A stretch of 35,276 nucleotides of DNA, taken from assembly GCF_000344155.1 (NCBI RefSeq), contig NZ_BAOQ01000045.1, positions 1-35,276 of the forward strand, written 5' to 3'. Source of the stretch: Gordonia paraffinivorans NBRC 108238 (lineage in GTDB: Bacteria; Actinomycetota; Actinomycetes; Mycobacteriales; Mycobacteriaceae). Positions 1 through 8,023 of the stretch are shown here, piece after piece. The number at the start of each line of letters is the position of its first letter. The first letter of the stretch is position 1. The position numbers were made by a program, and so were the translations under genes. The notes beneath the pieces are model-generated. The model was not told the DNA's origin and ran no database searches. It saw only the letters and a program-made list of their open reading frames with translations.

Positions 1-653
1 AACCGGGGCGCCGGTACGTGCCCGCAGACGCGAGATTCGCCGGTATGAACGTGAAGCGCCCGGAGACTTGATCCACGTCGACATCAAAAAGCTCGGGAGA
101 ATCCCCGACGGCGGTGGACATCGCGTACACGGCCGCGCCCAGGGCACCCGCAACTCCAGTGCCCACCGCGAGCCTGGACGAACCCGCAAAGTTGCTGGCC
201 GCCCGAACCTGGGGTACGCGTATCTGCATCACGCCGTCGACGACCATTCCCGCTACGCCTACTCCGAGATCCTCGCTGATGAGAAGAAGGAAACCGCGAC
301 CGCGTTCATGACTCGGGCGTTGGCGCACTTCGCCTCGATCGGTGTCACCACCGCGCGAGTGATGACCGACAACGGCTCTTGTTACCGGTCCCGCATATTT
401 CGGGACTTGTTGGACGAAAACGGGATTAAGCACAAGTGGACCAGACCGTACCGGCCGCAAACCAACGGCAAGGTCGAACGATTCAACCGGACCCTGCAGG
501 AGGAATGGGCCTACGCCCGTCCCTACCTCAGTGAAACCGAACGCGTCGCGGCCTTCCCCGAGTTCCTTCGCATCTACAATCACGAACGCGGCCACACCGC
601 ACTCCGAGGCAACTCACCCGCCGACCGCGTACCCAACCTGTCGGGTCAGTACA
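1..653 (+). mobile_element. IS481-family insertion sequence, right part only
   Basis: The window opens inside an insertion sequence whose left end lies upstream. The encoded DDE transposase is IS481-like. The right end appears to be ...CAGTACA at 653, consistent with the TGT...ACA termini of IS481 elements. It is followed by GCTAGC at 654-659, which fits the 6-bp NCTAGN target known for IS481. The matching left copy of the duplication cannot be seen. Confidence 0.75.
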
Positions 654-658
654 GCTAG
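2..658 (+). CDS. IS481-family transposase, 5'-truncated by the window edge
   Basis: This is the integrase-core part of an IS481-type transposase, which cuts and joins element ends at CTAG-containing targets. The reading frame is open to base 2, so the N-terminal HTH part lies outside; the TTG at 68 is internal and should not be taken as a start. The DDE triad is visible: Asp in LIHVDIKKLG, Asp in VMTDNGS, and Glu in GKVERFNRTL. The C-terminus (HTALRGNSPADRV) is typical of the family. The TAG stop at 656-658 lies outside the element's ACA end, in the CTAG target, so the host target supplies the stop codon. It reads convergently into desA2, and the two stop codons overlap within the same CTAG. 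The element looks intact at this end. Confidence 0.88.
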   Translation, partial: TGAPVRARRREIRRYEREAPGDLIHVDIKKLGRIPDGGGHRVHGRAQGTRNSSAHREPGRTRKVAGRPNLGYAYLHHAVDDHSRYAYSEILADEKKETATAFMTRALAHFASIGVTTARVMTDNGSCYRSRIFRDLLDENGIKHKWTRPYRPQTNGKVERFNRTLQEEWAYARPYLSETERVAAFPEFLRIYNHERGHTALRGNSPADRVPNLSGQYS

Positions 659-1527
659 CCGCGGGCGCGGGAGAGGATGCGCTGACGCGCCGCCTCGGCC
701 TCGTCGCCGAGTCCCTGGACCGAGTCGAGCTTGACCGCGTCGGCGAACGCCGCGGCGATCTCCTTCCAGGTCTCCTCGTTCTCGTAATCGGCGATGAGGG
801 CGCGCTCGGCGTCGAAGTCGTCGATGTCGTGGCCGATCGCCTCGGCGCGGCCGACCGCGAGGGCCTTGTCCATCGCGATGACGGTGGTGTCCTGGTCGGC
901 GACGATGCCGGCGTTGAGGAACTTGCCGAAGGTCTTCGACTGGACCTCGTCGTCGGCCGCGATCTTGGCGAGGATCTCCTCGAGGACCTCGTCGTCGGCG
1001 ATCGCCGAGAGCCGCTTGATGAAGCTGACGCACTGGTTCTCGTGGACGGCCATCAGTGCGAGGACGTCCATCGGGCCGAGCTCGGCCATCGCCTCGGGGC
1101 TCTGGCGGTAACCCTTCGTCACGTGCACGAGGCGACGATGCTCGGCGTCCACCGGGTCGATCGCGCGGCGCACCACGAGGTAGTCACGGAGCACGATCGA
1201 GTGCCGGTTGTCCTCGGCGGTCCACACCCCGATGAGCTGGCGCCACTCGGAGAACGCCGGGAAGTGCTTGGCCAGCACACGGTGGTAGGAGGGGAGCTGG
1301 TCCTTCGTCAGCAGCAGCGCCAGCAGCGCGGCACGGGCCTCGTCGGACAGCGTGGCCTGCGAGGGATCGAAGTCCTCGCCGCCGAGGAAGGCGAAATTGC
1401 GCCCCTCGTCCCACGGCACCCAGTCGTGCGGCTGCCACGGGGAGGCGGCCGCCCTGTGCTCTTCGGCGATCTCGGGAAGAGCCTTCTCGAGAGCGATGAT
1501 CAGGTCGTCTTCAGTGAGTGCGTTCAT
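655..1527 (-). CDS. desA2: DesA2-type acyl-ACP desaturase homologue with altered di-iron ligands
   Basis: A 290-aa member of the soluble acyl-ACP desaturase (FA_desaturase_2) family, recognised by WVPWDEGRNFAFLGG, DPSQATLS and WTAEDNRH. Position directly after glyA matches mycobacterial desA2 (Rv1093-Rv1094, from memory). Aligned by eye to the plant stearoyl-ACP desaturase ligands, three of six are changed: the first Glu is Lys75 (TKDQLPSYH), the Glu of ExxH is Asp106 (D-N-R-H109), and the His of the second ExxH is Ser197 (E194-V-Q-S). Glu163 and Glu194 are kept. Mycobacterial DesA2 is, as I recall, also atypical at the first ligand. Classical di-iron desaturation is therefore doubtful. The ATG at 1527 is preferred; a TTG at 1536 is in frame; neither has a clear ribosome-binding site. 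An IS481 element abuts its stop codon, which is preserved in the target sequence. Confidence 0.85.
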   Translation of the reverse strand: MNALTEDDLIIALEKALPEIAEEHRAAASPWQPHDWVPWDEGRNFAFLGGEDFDPSQATLSDEARAALLALLLTKDQLPSYHRVLAKHFPAFSEWRQLIGVWTAEDNRHSIVLRDYLVVRRAIDPVDAEHRRLVHVTKGYRQSPEAMAELGPMDVLALMAVHENQCVSFIKRLSAIADDEVLEEILAKIAADDEVQSKTFGKFLNAGIVADQDTTVIAMDKALAVGRAEAIGHDIDDFDAERALIADYENEETWKEIAAAFADAVKLDSVQGLGDEAEAARQRILSRARG

Positions 1528-1551
1528 CGCTGCCAAGAATACGTACGCCGC

Positions 1552-1587
1552 CTCGTGAGGAGCAATTCAGGTCACACTCCTCACGAG
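1552..1587 (-). terminator. Hairpin downstream of glyA
   Basis: Perfect 11-bp inverted repeat CTCGTGAGGAG / CTCCTCACGAG (1552-1562 and 1577-1587) with a 14-nt loop, between the glyA stop and the desA2 start. There is no U-tract. It ends only 24 nt before the desA2 ATG, so it may terminate glyA transcripts or influence desA2 expression. Confidence 0.6.
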
Positions 1588-1607
1588 ACGGCGTCGGTGT
1601 GAATCGA

Positions 1608-2915
1608 TCAGATGCGGCTCATCAGGCCCCACTCCTCGAGTCCCTCGTAGAGCGGGAAGTCGAGGGCGAGCTTGGAGACGCGTCCGCGCAGTGCGGAGAC
1701 GTCGGCGGCGGGGCCGGCCGCGAGTGCGGTCGCGATGATGTCGGCGACCTCGGTGAACTGCTCGTCGCCGAAGCCGCGCGTGGCCAGGGCCGGGGTGCCG
1801 ATCCGCAGGCCCGAGGTGACCATCGGCGGGCGCGGGTCGAACGGCACCGCGTTGCGGTTGACCGTGATGCCGACCTGGTGCAGCAGGTCCTCGGCCTGCT
1901 GGCCGTCGAGGTTGCTGTTGCGCAGGTCCACCAGAACCAGGTGGACGTCGGTGCCGCCGGTGAGGACCGAGATGCCGGCCTTGGCGACGTCCTCGCCGGT
2001 GAGACGCTCGGCGAGGATCTTCGCACCCGCCAGGGTGCGGCGCTGGCGGTCGGCGAACTCCTCGGTGCCGGCGATCTTCAGCGCGACGGCCTTGCCGACG
2101 ATGGCGTGCATGAGCGGCCCGCCCTGCTGGCCGGGGAACACCGCGGAGTTGATCTTCTTGGCCCACTCCTGCTTGGCCAGGATGATGCCCGAGCGCGGAC
2201 CGCCGAGGGTCTTGTGCACGGTGGAGCTGACGACGTCGGCGTGCGGCACCGGCGACGGGTGGAGGCCGGCGGCGACGAGTCCGGCGAAGTGCGCCATGTC
2301 GACCCACAGGTGGGCGCCCACCTCGTCGGCGATGGAGCGGAACGCCTCGAAGTCGAGGGTGCGCGGGTAGGCCGACCAGCCGGCGACGATGACCTTCGGC
2401 TTGACGTCGAGGGCGATCTTGCGCACCTCGTCCATGTCGATCCGGAAGTCTTCCTTGCTCACGCCGTAGAAGGCGTTCTCGTAGAGCTTGCCCGAGAAGT
2501 TGAGGCGCATGCCGTGGGTGAGGTGGCCGCCGTGGGCGAGGTCGAGACCGAGCATGGTCTCCCCCGGCTCCATCAGGGCCTGCAGGACCGCGGCGTTGGC
2601 CTGCGCACCCGAATGCGGCTGCACGTTGGCGAAGTCCGCGCCGAACAGTTCCTTCGCGCGATTGCGGGCGATGTCCTCGACCACGTCGACGTATTCGCAG
2701 CCGCCGTAGTAGCGGCGCCCCGGGTAGCCCTCGGCGTACTTGTTGGTGAGCACGCTGCCCTGGGCCTGCAGGACCGCGCGCGGAACGAAGTTCTCCGACG
2801 CGATCATCTCGAGCGTGTCCCGCTGACGGCTCAGTTCGCCGTTCATCGCGGCGGCGACATCGGGGTCCAGCTCCGCCAGGGACATCGAGTTCACGGATGA
2901 CGAGTTCGAGGTCAT
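1608..2915 (-). CDS. glyA: Serine hydroxymethyltransferase
   Basis: A 435-aa PLP enzyme that interconverts serine and glycine with transfer of a one-carbon unit to tetrahydrofolate; cytosolic. The PLP-lysine motif [13 protein letters not shown] is present, as are the hallmark stretches [26 protein letters not shown] and [11 protein letters not shown]. Length is normal. The ATG at 2915 has no Shine-Dalgarno but lies 7 nt after TAGACT (2928-2923), the layout of a leaderless transcript. It is transcribed leftward, 34 nt downstream of the DUF885 gene, and followed by a hairpin and desA2. The order glyA-desA2 with coaA nearby is conserved in M. tuberculosis as I recall. An internal ATG (MSLAEL, 2885) is possible but less likely. 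Confidence 0.97.
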   Translation of the reverse strand: MTSNSSSVNSMSLAELDPDVAAAMNGELSRQRDTLEMIASENFVPRAVLQAQGSVLTNKYAEGYPGRRYYGGCEYVDVVEDIARNRAKELFGADFANVQPHSGAQANAAVLQALMEPGETMLGLDLAHGGHLTHGMRLNFSGKLYENAFYGVSKEDFRIDMDEVRKIALDVKPKVIVAGWSAYPRTLDFEAFRSIADEVGAHLWVDMAHFAGLVAAGLHPSPVPHADVVSSTVHKTLGGPRSGIILAKQEWAKKINSAVFPGQQGGPLMHAIVGKAVALKIAGTEEFADRQRRTLAGAKILAERLTGEDVAKAGISVLTGGTDVHLVLVDLRNSNLDGQQAEDLLHQVGITVNRNAVPFDPRPPMVTSGLRIGTPALATRGFGDEQFTEVADIIATALAAGPAADVSALRGRVSKLALDFPLYEGLEEWGLMSRI

Positions 2916-2922
2916 GGTGTCA

Positions 2923-2928
2923 AGTCTA
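2923..2928 (-). promoter_or_regulatory. glyA -10 element (leaderless)
   Basis: TAGACT read on the minus strand, followed by 7 nt and the glyA ATG; no ribosome-binding site. The same hexamer with the same spacing precedes the SGNH esterase at 26895. Confidence 0.5.
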
Positions 2929-2949
2929 GGGACGGGACCGCCGAATCCC

Positions 2950-4218
2950 CTAACCAGCCACCTGCGCCCTCTGGTCGGCCCCCGTCTCGGCCTTCGGCCC
3001 GGTGGCGGCGAGTTCCCTTCTCAGGCTCGCCGGGATCAGCGGTTCGTCGAGGAGACGGCCGAAAGCCGCGGCCCGGTCGTCGGAGGCGTCGAGCCACCGG
3101 TCCAGGAGCCGGTAGCCCTCGACGTAGGTGCTGATGTAGGCGCGCCACAGCGGGGAGGTGAGGAAACGCAGCATCTGCCGGGCCCGCTCGGGCGGGGCGA
3201 GCAGCCATGTCTGCAGGAACTGCGCGACGGTGTCCGCCTCGACGTCGCGGTCGTGCAGCAGCAGTGCGGCGTCCTGCCGCACGGTCAACAGCCCCGCCGC
3301 GGCCCGCCCGACCCGTGCGGCCCGGTCGGCGTCGAAACGCAGCCCGATGTCGGCGTAGATCTCGGCCGCCCACGCGTGCCAGTCGGGGCCCATGATCGCG
3401 TCGAGGGCGTGATCGGCGAGCCCCTCGGCCATCAGGCACTGCGGGGTGTTGACGAGGAAGATCGACTGCTCGTGCTGCCCGGCGCCGACGAGCAGCTGCT
3501 CCTTGCGGCAGTGCTCGGTGTGATGGCCCGGGTACGCCTCGTGGGCGATCAACGACGGCAGCGACGACATGTACTGGGTGAGGTCGGCGTTGATCGCAAC
3601 CCGGGAGCGGTACCCGCCGAGGTAGTAGTTGAACCCCGACCAGGGCTTGTCGGTGACGACCTCGAACTCCACGATCTCGTTGTCCGGCAACGGGTACCGG
3701 GCCCGGACCCGCTCGCGCAGGGCGCCGCTGAAGGCCCGCACGCACTCGTCGACCTTCGCCGGCGGGATCTCGTCGGCACGTCGATGCGCCGCGTAGGCGT
3801 CGCGCAGGTCGTCGCCGGTCGCGCCCGGGACCCCGAGCGCCTCGGCGAGCGCGACGTGCGCGGACTCGTAGCGGTCGGTGTCGGCGAGCGCGATGTCGAC
3901 GTCGAAGTAGGCCCGGACCTCGTCGACGAAGGAGATCTCCTCACCGGCGAACCGCCGCGCCGAACACTCCAGCGCACGAAGGTGCGCACCCAGGAACTCG
4001 GCACGATCCGCGGGCAATCCGCCGGGCAGCTCGGCGAGCAGCGCCCGGGCCCGCGCGGCCAGCTGCGCGGGTTCGGGGGCCGGCGCGTTCTCGACCTCGG
4101 CACGCAACGCCGGGTCCCCGGTGTAGGCGTCGACGAACCCCTCCTCGAGACGGTCGAACGCCAGTCCCAGTCGCAGGTAGTCGGTGACGATGTCGAGGTC
4201 AGCGGTGTCGGCCGGCAT
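2950..4218 (-). CDS. DUF885 family putative zinc metallopeptidase
   Basis: A 422-aa member of the DUF885 family, the M32/M3-like metallopeptidase-fold group. The characteristic motif [12 protein letters not shown] carries two potential zinc-binding histidines and a catalytic Glu (HExxxHH-like), and a downstream Glu in [12 protein letters not shown] could be the third ligand. [11 protein letters not shown] and the C-terminal [17 protein letters not shown] block are typical. No signal peptide or membrane segment is seen, so it is probably cytosolic. Substrate is unknown. The ATG at 4218 is chosen over the upstream TTG (4260) because TAGCCT ends exactly 7 nt before it, as in the leaderless genes of this window. 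It is divergent from coaA and lies 34 nt upstream of glyA in the same direction. Confidence 0.88.
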   Translation of the reverse strand: MPADTADLDIVTDYLRLGLAFDRLEEGFVDAYTGDPALRAEVENAPAPEPAQLAARARALLAELPGGLPADRAEFLGAHLRALECSARRFAGEEISFVDEVRAYFDVDIALADTDRYESAHVALAEALGVPGATGDDLRDAYAAHRRADEIPPAKVDECVRAFSGALRERVRARYPLPDNEIVEFEVVTDKPWSGFNYYLGGYRSRVAINADLTQYMSSLPSLIAHEAYPGHHTEHCRKEQLLVGAGQHEQSIFLVNTPQCLMAEGLADHALDAIMGPDWHAWAAEIYADIGLRFDADRAARVGRAAAGLLTVRQDAALLLHDRDVEADTVAQFLQTWLLAPPERARQMLRFLTSPLWRAYISTYVEGYRLLDRWLDASDDRAAAFGRLLDEPLIPASLRRELAATGPKAETGADQRAQVAG

Positions 4219-4225
4219 ATGGCCG

Positions 4226-4231
4226 AGGCTA
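4226..4231 (-). promoter_or_regulatory. -10 element of the DUF885 gene (leaderless)
   Basis: TAGCCT on the minus strand, 7 nt before the ATG at 4218, with no ribosome-binding site. Together with TAAGCT at 4272-4277 for the opposite strand it forms a compact divergent promoter region. Confidence 0.45.
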
Positions 4232-4271
4232 CCCCGGGCCCACCTCTGTGTCGCAGGCAATCGCGTGCCCC

Positions 4272-4277
4272 TAAGCT
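4272..4277 (+). promoter_or_regulatory. -10 element for the uORF-coaA transcript
   Basis: TAAGCT followed by 7 nt and the ATG of the 15-codon upstream ORF. No convincing -35 hexamer is visible upstream. Confidence 0.5.
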
Positions 4278-4284
4278 GTACGAC

Positions 4285-4332
4285 ATGACGACCCGGGCAT
4301 CCGCGCGTACGACGACCCCGGAGCTGCGCTGA
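4285..4332 (+). CDS. Leaderless 15-aa upstream ORF overlapping coaA
   Basis: A short ORF of 15 codons (peptide begins [10 protein letters not shown], ends PELR) whose TGA stop shares its A with the coaA ATG (TGATG at 4330-4334). TAAGCT at 4272-4277 ends 7 nt before its ATG, the same geometry as the other leaderless starts here, so the transcript probably begins at this ATG. coaA itself has no clear Shine-Dalgarno, so ribosomes may reach it by termination-reinitiation. The peptide is rich in Thr and Arg. Whether the peptide itself has a function cannot be told. Expression is inferred, not shown. Confidence 0.6.
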   Translation: MTTRASARTTTPELR

Positions 4333-5273
4333 TGGCTCGTAACTCCAGCGACCGGGATCCCAGTCTGTACCTGGAGTTGGACCGGCGGCAGTGGCGAGAG
4401 CTCCGCGAGTCGATGCCGATGGTCCTCACCGAGGACGAGCTCGCCGAACTCGTCGGTCTCGGTGAGCAGATCGACCTGCAGGAGGTCGCCGACGTCTACC
4501 TGCCGCTGTCGCGTCTGATCCACCTCCAAGTCGCTGCGCGACAACGACTCTTCGCGGCCACCTCGACCTTCCTCGGCGAACGCCAGACCAGCCGTCAGGT
4601 CCCGTTCATCATCGGGATCGCGGGGAGCGTGGCGGTCGGCAAGTCCACGACCGCGCGCGTCCTCGCCGCGCTGCTGGCGCGCTGGGAGTCCCACCCGAAG
4701 GTCGACCTGGTGACGACCGACGGATTCCTCCTTCCCACTGCGGAGATGCAGCGCCGGGGCATCCTGCACCGCAAGGGTTTTCCCGAGTCCTACGACCGGC
4801 GCGCACTGCTGCGGTTCGTGACCGAGGTGAAGTCGGGCGCACGCGAGGTCGCCGCACCGGTGTACTCGCACCTGGCCTACGACATCGTGCCGAACGTCTA
4901 TCACTATGTGCGCCAGCCCGACATCCTGATCCTCGAGGGCCTCAACGTCCTGCAGACCGGCCCTACGCTGATGGTGTCGGACCTCTTCGACTTCTCGATC
5001 TACGTCGACGCGAAGATCGAGGACATCGAGGAGTGGTACATCTCCCGCTTCCTGCAGATGCGGACGACCTCATTCGCCAACCCGGACTCGCACTTCCACG
5101 CCTACGCCTCCCTGACCGACGAGCAGGCGACGGCGGCGGCCCGCGATCTCTGGATCTCGATCAACCGACCGAACCTCATCGAGAACATCCTCCCGACCCG
5201 CCCGCGCGCGACGCTTGTCCTGCGCAAGGACCACGACCACTCGATCAACCGGGTCCGTCTCCGAAAGCTCTGA
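4332..5273 (+). CDS. coaA: Type I pantothenate kinase
   Basis: A 313-aa cytosolic kinase that phosphorylates pantothenate, the first and usually rate-limiting step of coenzyme A synthesis. The Walker A loop [12 protein letters not shown] lies near residues 95-106, followed by the family blocks [32 protein letters not shown] and the C-terminal [20 protein letters not shown]. Length matches the bacterial CoaA family. The start ATG overlaps the stop of a leaderless 15-codon ORF, so translation may be coupled. It is divergent from the DUF885 gene and convergent with a TetR gene. CoaA enzymes are generally feedback-inhibited by CoA; the upstream ORF hints at an additional translational control. 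Confidence 0.97.
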   Translation: MARNSSDRDPSLYLELDRRQWRELRESMPMVLTEDELAELVGLGEQIDLQEVADVYLPLSRLIHLQVAARQRLFAATSTFLGERQTSRQVPFIIGIAGSVAVGKSTTARVLAALLARWESHPKVDLVTTDGFLLPTAEMQRRGILHRKGFPESYDRRALLRFVTEVKSGAREVAAPVYSHLAYDIVPNVYHYVRQPDILILEGLNVLQTGPTLMVSDLFDFSIYVDAKIEDIEEWYISRFLQMRTTSFANPDSHFHAYASLTDEQATAAARDLWISINRPNLIENILPTRPRATLVLRKDHDHSINRVRLRKL

Positions 5274-5312
5274 GCGCCCGGGGTTCCCGGCCCCGCCGTC
5301 CGGTCGGTCCGA

Positions 5313-5900
5313 TCAGTCGGTCCGCAGCATGAGGTCGACGAGTTCGGCGCTGTGGCGGCCGGCGCCCGCCCGGTCCTCCTCGGAGTCGGACAGGTGGAGG
5401 GCGCCCACCCCCATCGCGAAGATCCATGCGGCCCGCATCGAGGCGGTCTGCTCGTCGAGCCCGTGGTCGACGAGGCAGCGGCGCACCGCATCCCGGGCCC
5501 GCCGATCCGACCTGCGGATGCTCGCCCGCGCCTGCGGATCGGTGCGCGCCCACTCGCGCATGGCGCGCTCGATCATCCAGTGCCGCGGGCTGGTGAGCTG
5601 TGCGATCAGTCCCAGCAGCCGTTCCCTGGGCGGTAGGCCGTCGAGGGACTCGAACTTCTTGTGCTCCTCGTCGCTCCACTCACCCCAGCGTTCGACGAGC
5701 GCCTGCCGGTAGGCGGCGATGTCGGTGAAGTGCCAATAGAAGCTGCCCTTGGTGACGCCCATCCGACGGCAGAGGGAGTCGATCTTGACCTGGTTGAGGC
5801 CCTCCTCGGCGAGGACCGCGTACCCCAGTTCGATCCAGTCGTCGGCGGACAGTCCGCGTCCACCACCCTGCCCGCGCTTGCGCTCCCGCACCTCGGTCAT
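5313..5900 (-). CDS. TetR/AcrR family transcriptional regulator
   Basis: A 195-aa regulator with an N-terminal TetR HTH: DSLCRRMGVTKGSFYWHFTDIAAYRQALVERW at roughly residues 40-75. The C-terminal ligand domain is not assignable; a segment AAWIFAMGVGALHL is typical of the long helices there. The ATG at 5900 is preferred because TAGGCT (5912-5907) ends 6 nt upstream, a leaderless arrangement; a GTG at 5906 is also in frame. The gene is divergent from the flavoenzyme at 5964. One palindrome (5934-5949) sits between the two promoters, so the protein most likely represses both itself and the neighbour. The ligand is probably the neighbour's substrate, by inference only. Confidence 0.92.
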   Translation of the reverse strand: MTEVRERKRGQGGGRGLSADDWIELGYAVLAEEGLNQVKIDSLCRRMGVTKGSFYWHFTDIAAYRQALVERWGEWSDEEHKKFESLDGLPPRERLLGLIAQLTSPRHWMIERAMREWARTDPQARASIRRSDRRARDAVRRCLVDHGLDEQTASMRAAWIFAMGVGALHLSDSEEDRAGAGRHSAELVDLMLRTD

Positions 5901-5933
5901 CGCCACAGCCTAGATCGCCGAATCCCCCGTTTC

Positions 5934-5949
5934 CATACTTTTTCGTATG
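5934..5949. promoter_or_regulatory. Candidate TetR operator between divergent promoters
   Basis: Inverted repeat CATAC-N6-GTATG. It lies between the -10 elements of the tetR gene (5907-5912, minus) and of the flavoenzyme (TACGTT 5951-5956, plus), the position expected for an operator that controls both. Confidence 0.6.
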
Positions 5950-5963
5950 TTACGTTCCGACCC

Positions 5964-7124
5964 ATGACCACGACATCCGGATCGGTGACGATCACCGACG
6001 AATTCGTCACCGCGCTGGCCGACCGTGCCCAGCAGGCCGAAGAGCTGCGCAAACTGCCCGCCGACACCATTCGGGACGCGACCGACAGCGGTCTCCTCGA
6101 CCTGCTGATACCGCGGCGGTTCGGCGGACTCGAGGCCCCCTACCCGGAGATCCTCGACCACGTCCGCCGCCTGGCGCACGGCTGCACGTCGAGCGCGTGG
6201 ACGCTGGGCTTCTACACGCTGCACGGATGGATCACCGCCCTGTTCGACGAACAGGCCCAGCAGGAGGCCTTCGCCGTCCGGCCCTACCTCGCCCCGGCCC
6301 CGTTGGCGCCGACCGGCACGGCAGAACCGCGCGACGGCGGCTTCACCCTGTCCGGCCGCTGGTCATGGGCCACCGGGATCATGCAGGCCAACTGGGTCAT
6401 GGTCGGCGCGATCGTCACCGGGGACAAACCCGACGCGATCCTCGCCCTGCTCCCCGTCTCCGACGCCCGGGTGGAGGACGTCTGGCACACCGACGGGATG
6501 CGGGCCACCGGATCCAACGACGTGGTCGTCGAGAACGCGTTCGTGCCGAGCCATCGCACCATCCGGGTCCGTGACCTGTACGCGGGCCGGACCCCCGGCG
6601 CCGCACTCCACGACAACCCCTCGTATCGCTGGCCGATGGTCCCGGCCCTCGCCCTGCTCGCCGCGATGCCGGCCCTGGGCACGGCCGAACGCGTCACCGA
6701 CCTGTATGCGACCCGGCTCTCCGAGCGTGTGCTCGCCTATCAGATGGTCAAGCAGAAGGACAAGCCTGCCGCGCGAATCCGGCTGGGAGACGCTCGGATT
6801 CGCCTACGGGCCCTGCGTGCCCTGCTCGACGGCACCGTCGCGACGATCGAGGGCACGCTCGCCGCCGGCGAGACCGTCGACCTGCGCACCCGCGCACAGG
6901 CCCGACTCGCCGCCGCCCGGATCGTGCACGAGTCGAAGGCGGTGATCGGCAGCCTGCTCGAGGCCTCCGGCGCGAGCGTGCACTTCCTCGACCATCCGAT
7001 GCAGCGGGCGCGGCGCGACGTCGACGTGCTGTCCGGTCACGTCGTGTTCGACCACGACGAGATCCGGGAGATCACCGGGTCGCTCGAGATCGGGATGGAG
7101 ATCTCGCCGTTCGCGATGGTGTGA
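5964..7124 (+). CDS. Acyl-CoA dehydrogenase-fold flavoprotein, possibly a group D monooxygenase
   Basis: A 386-aa protein of the acyl-CoA dehydrogenase superfamily. N-terminal helical domain, then the beta-domain (GGFTLSGRWSWATGI, TGSNDVVVENAFVPSHRTI) and a C-terminal helical domain ending HPMQRARRDVDVLSGHVVFD. The last block resembles the C-terminus of reduced-flavin-dependent oxygenases such as HsaA and 4-hydroxyphenylacetate hydroxylase C2 rather than true acyl-CoA dehydrogenases. I therefore favour a group D monooxygenase, which would need a separate flavin reductase not seen here. The ATG at 5964 is 7 nt after TACGTT (leaderless). It is divergent from and probably controlled by the TetR gene at 5313-5900. 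The substrate is unknown. Confidence 0.85.
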   Translation: MTTTSGSVTITDEFVTALADRAQQAEELRKLPADTIRDATDSGLLDLLIPRRFGGLEAPYPEILDHVRRLAHGCTSSAWTLGFYTLHGWITALFDEQAQQEAFAVRPYLAPAPLAPTGTAEPRDGGFTLSGRWSWATGIMQANWVMVGAIVTGDKPDAILALLPVSDARVEDVWHTDGMRATGSNDVVVENAFVPSHRTIRVRDLYAGRTPGAALHDNPSYRWPMVPALALLAAMPALGTAERVTDLYATRLSERVLAYQMVKQKDKPAARIRLGDARIRLRALRALLDGTVATIEGTLAAGETVDLRTRAQARLAAARIVHESKAVIGSLLEASGASVHFLDHPMQRARRDVDVLSGHVVFDHDEIREITGSLEIGMEISPFAMV

Positions 7125-7154
7125 GGGGCTCTCACCCTCGGCCGGTGGCCGCAC

Positions 7155-7931
7155 CTACGCCCCGGCCGCCGGCGCCGCGGCCTGCGCGGCGAGCCAGTCG
7201 TCGAGTGCGGTGGTGGTGACGATGTCGGGGTGGGCCGGCACCAGGCCGCCGCGGCGGATCGCCGGACCGCCGACCGACGCGCCGATGACCCATCGCGGCG
7301 AGCGTCGCCGGGACGCAACCGCTTTCGCCACGTCGACCAGATTCATCTCGTCGGGACCGGCGACCTCCACCTTGCGGCCGTCGTGGTCGGCAGAGGTCGC
7401 GACGTCGGCGACCACCCGCGCCACGTCGGCCGCGGCCGCAGGGCGCGACCACATCTTGGGCGCGACGGCGACGGGGCCGAGCGACATCCGCCCCATCATC
7501 TGTTCGGCCAGTTCGAACCACTGCGTCGATGCGACGATCGTGAGCACCTCCGGCGGCAGCGCCTGCCGGTAGGCGTCCTCCTGCGCCGCCTTGCCCTGGT
7601 AGTAGCCGAACTTCGCGTTCACCTCGGGCTTGTCGGCGTTCGCGATCGACACGCAGACCACGTGTCCCACCCCGGCGTCGGTGGCCGCCCGGGCGATGTG
7701 GGCCGCGGTCGTGCGGAAGAAGTCGATGGCCTTCTTGGCGCTGAGCGTTTCCAGGCTGAGGCAGTCGACGACGACGTCCGCGCCGGACATCACCTCCGCC
7801 AGTCCCTCCCCCGTGTACGCGTCGACACCGCGCGCCCGGTTGGCCCCGACCACCTCGTGCCCGCGTCGGGAGAGCTCCTCGACGACCCGGCTGCCCAGGA
7901 CCCCGCTCGCTCCGATCACCACGATCTTCAT
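7155..7931 (-). CDS. NAD(P)-binding atypical SDR / NmrA-like protein
   Basis: A 258-aa protein with an N-terminal Rossmann fold (MKIVVIGASGVLGSRVVEEL; GxxGxxG motif). Features such as VVDCLSLETLSAKKAIDFF, AGVGHVVCVSIANAD and GYYQGKAAQEDAYR resemble atypical SDRs of the NmrA / complex I NDUFA9-like type. These bind NAD(P) and may act as redox sensors or reductases; no catalytic YxxxK is clear beyond Y-Y-Q-G-K, so enzymatic activity is possible but unproven. The ATG at 7931 has a weak Shine-Dalgarno (AGGTGGG). It is divergent from the MocR regulator at 8024, which may control it, and convergent with the flavoenzyme gene. Confidence 0.87.
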   Translation of the reverse strand: MKIVVIGASGVLGSRVVEELSRRGHEVVGANRARGVDAYTGEGLAEVMSGADVVVDCLSLETLSAKKAIDFFRTTAAHIARAATDAGVGHVVCVSIANADKPEVNAKFGYYQGKAAQEDAYRQALPPEVLTIVASTQWFELAEQMMGRMSLGPVAVAPKMWSRPAAAADVARVVADVATSADHDGRKVEVAGPDEMNLVDVAKAVASRRRSPRWVIGASVGGPAIRRGGLVPAHPDIVTTTALDDWLAAQAAAPAAGA

Positions 7932-7989
7932 CCTGATCCCACCTCTGCTGTCGTTCCTGTTCCGTCATTGCTCTCCGGCACCTACGCTA

Positions 7990-8018
7990 GTGCTCGATTA
8001 GCACAAGAAAGTGGTCCA
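7990..8018. promoter_or_regulatory. Candidate MocR/PdxR operator region
   Basis: Two elements sit in the 92-bp gap between the divergent SDR and MocR genes: the inverted repeat GTGCT-CGATT-AGCAC (7990-8004) and AAAGTGGTCCA (8008-8018). The latter is close to the AAAGTGG-type half-site I recall for corynebacterial PdxR. The region ends 5 nt before the MocR start, which suggests autoregulation. Confidence 0.45.
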
Positions 8019-8023
8019 ATCCG

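Noticed and set aside
1518..2900. Long open frame antisense to glyA
   Set aside because: Composition is Val/Gly/Asp/Arg-rich without family motifs and it mirrors glyA codons; typical shadow in GC-rich DNA.
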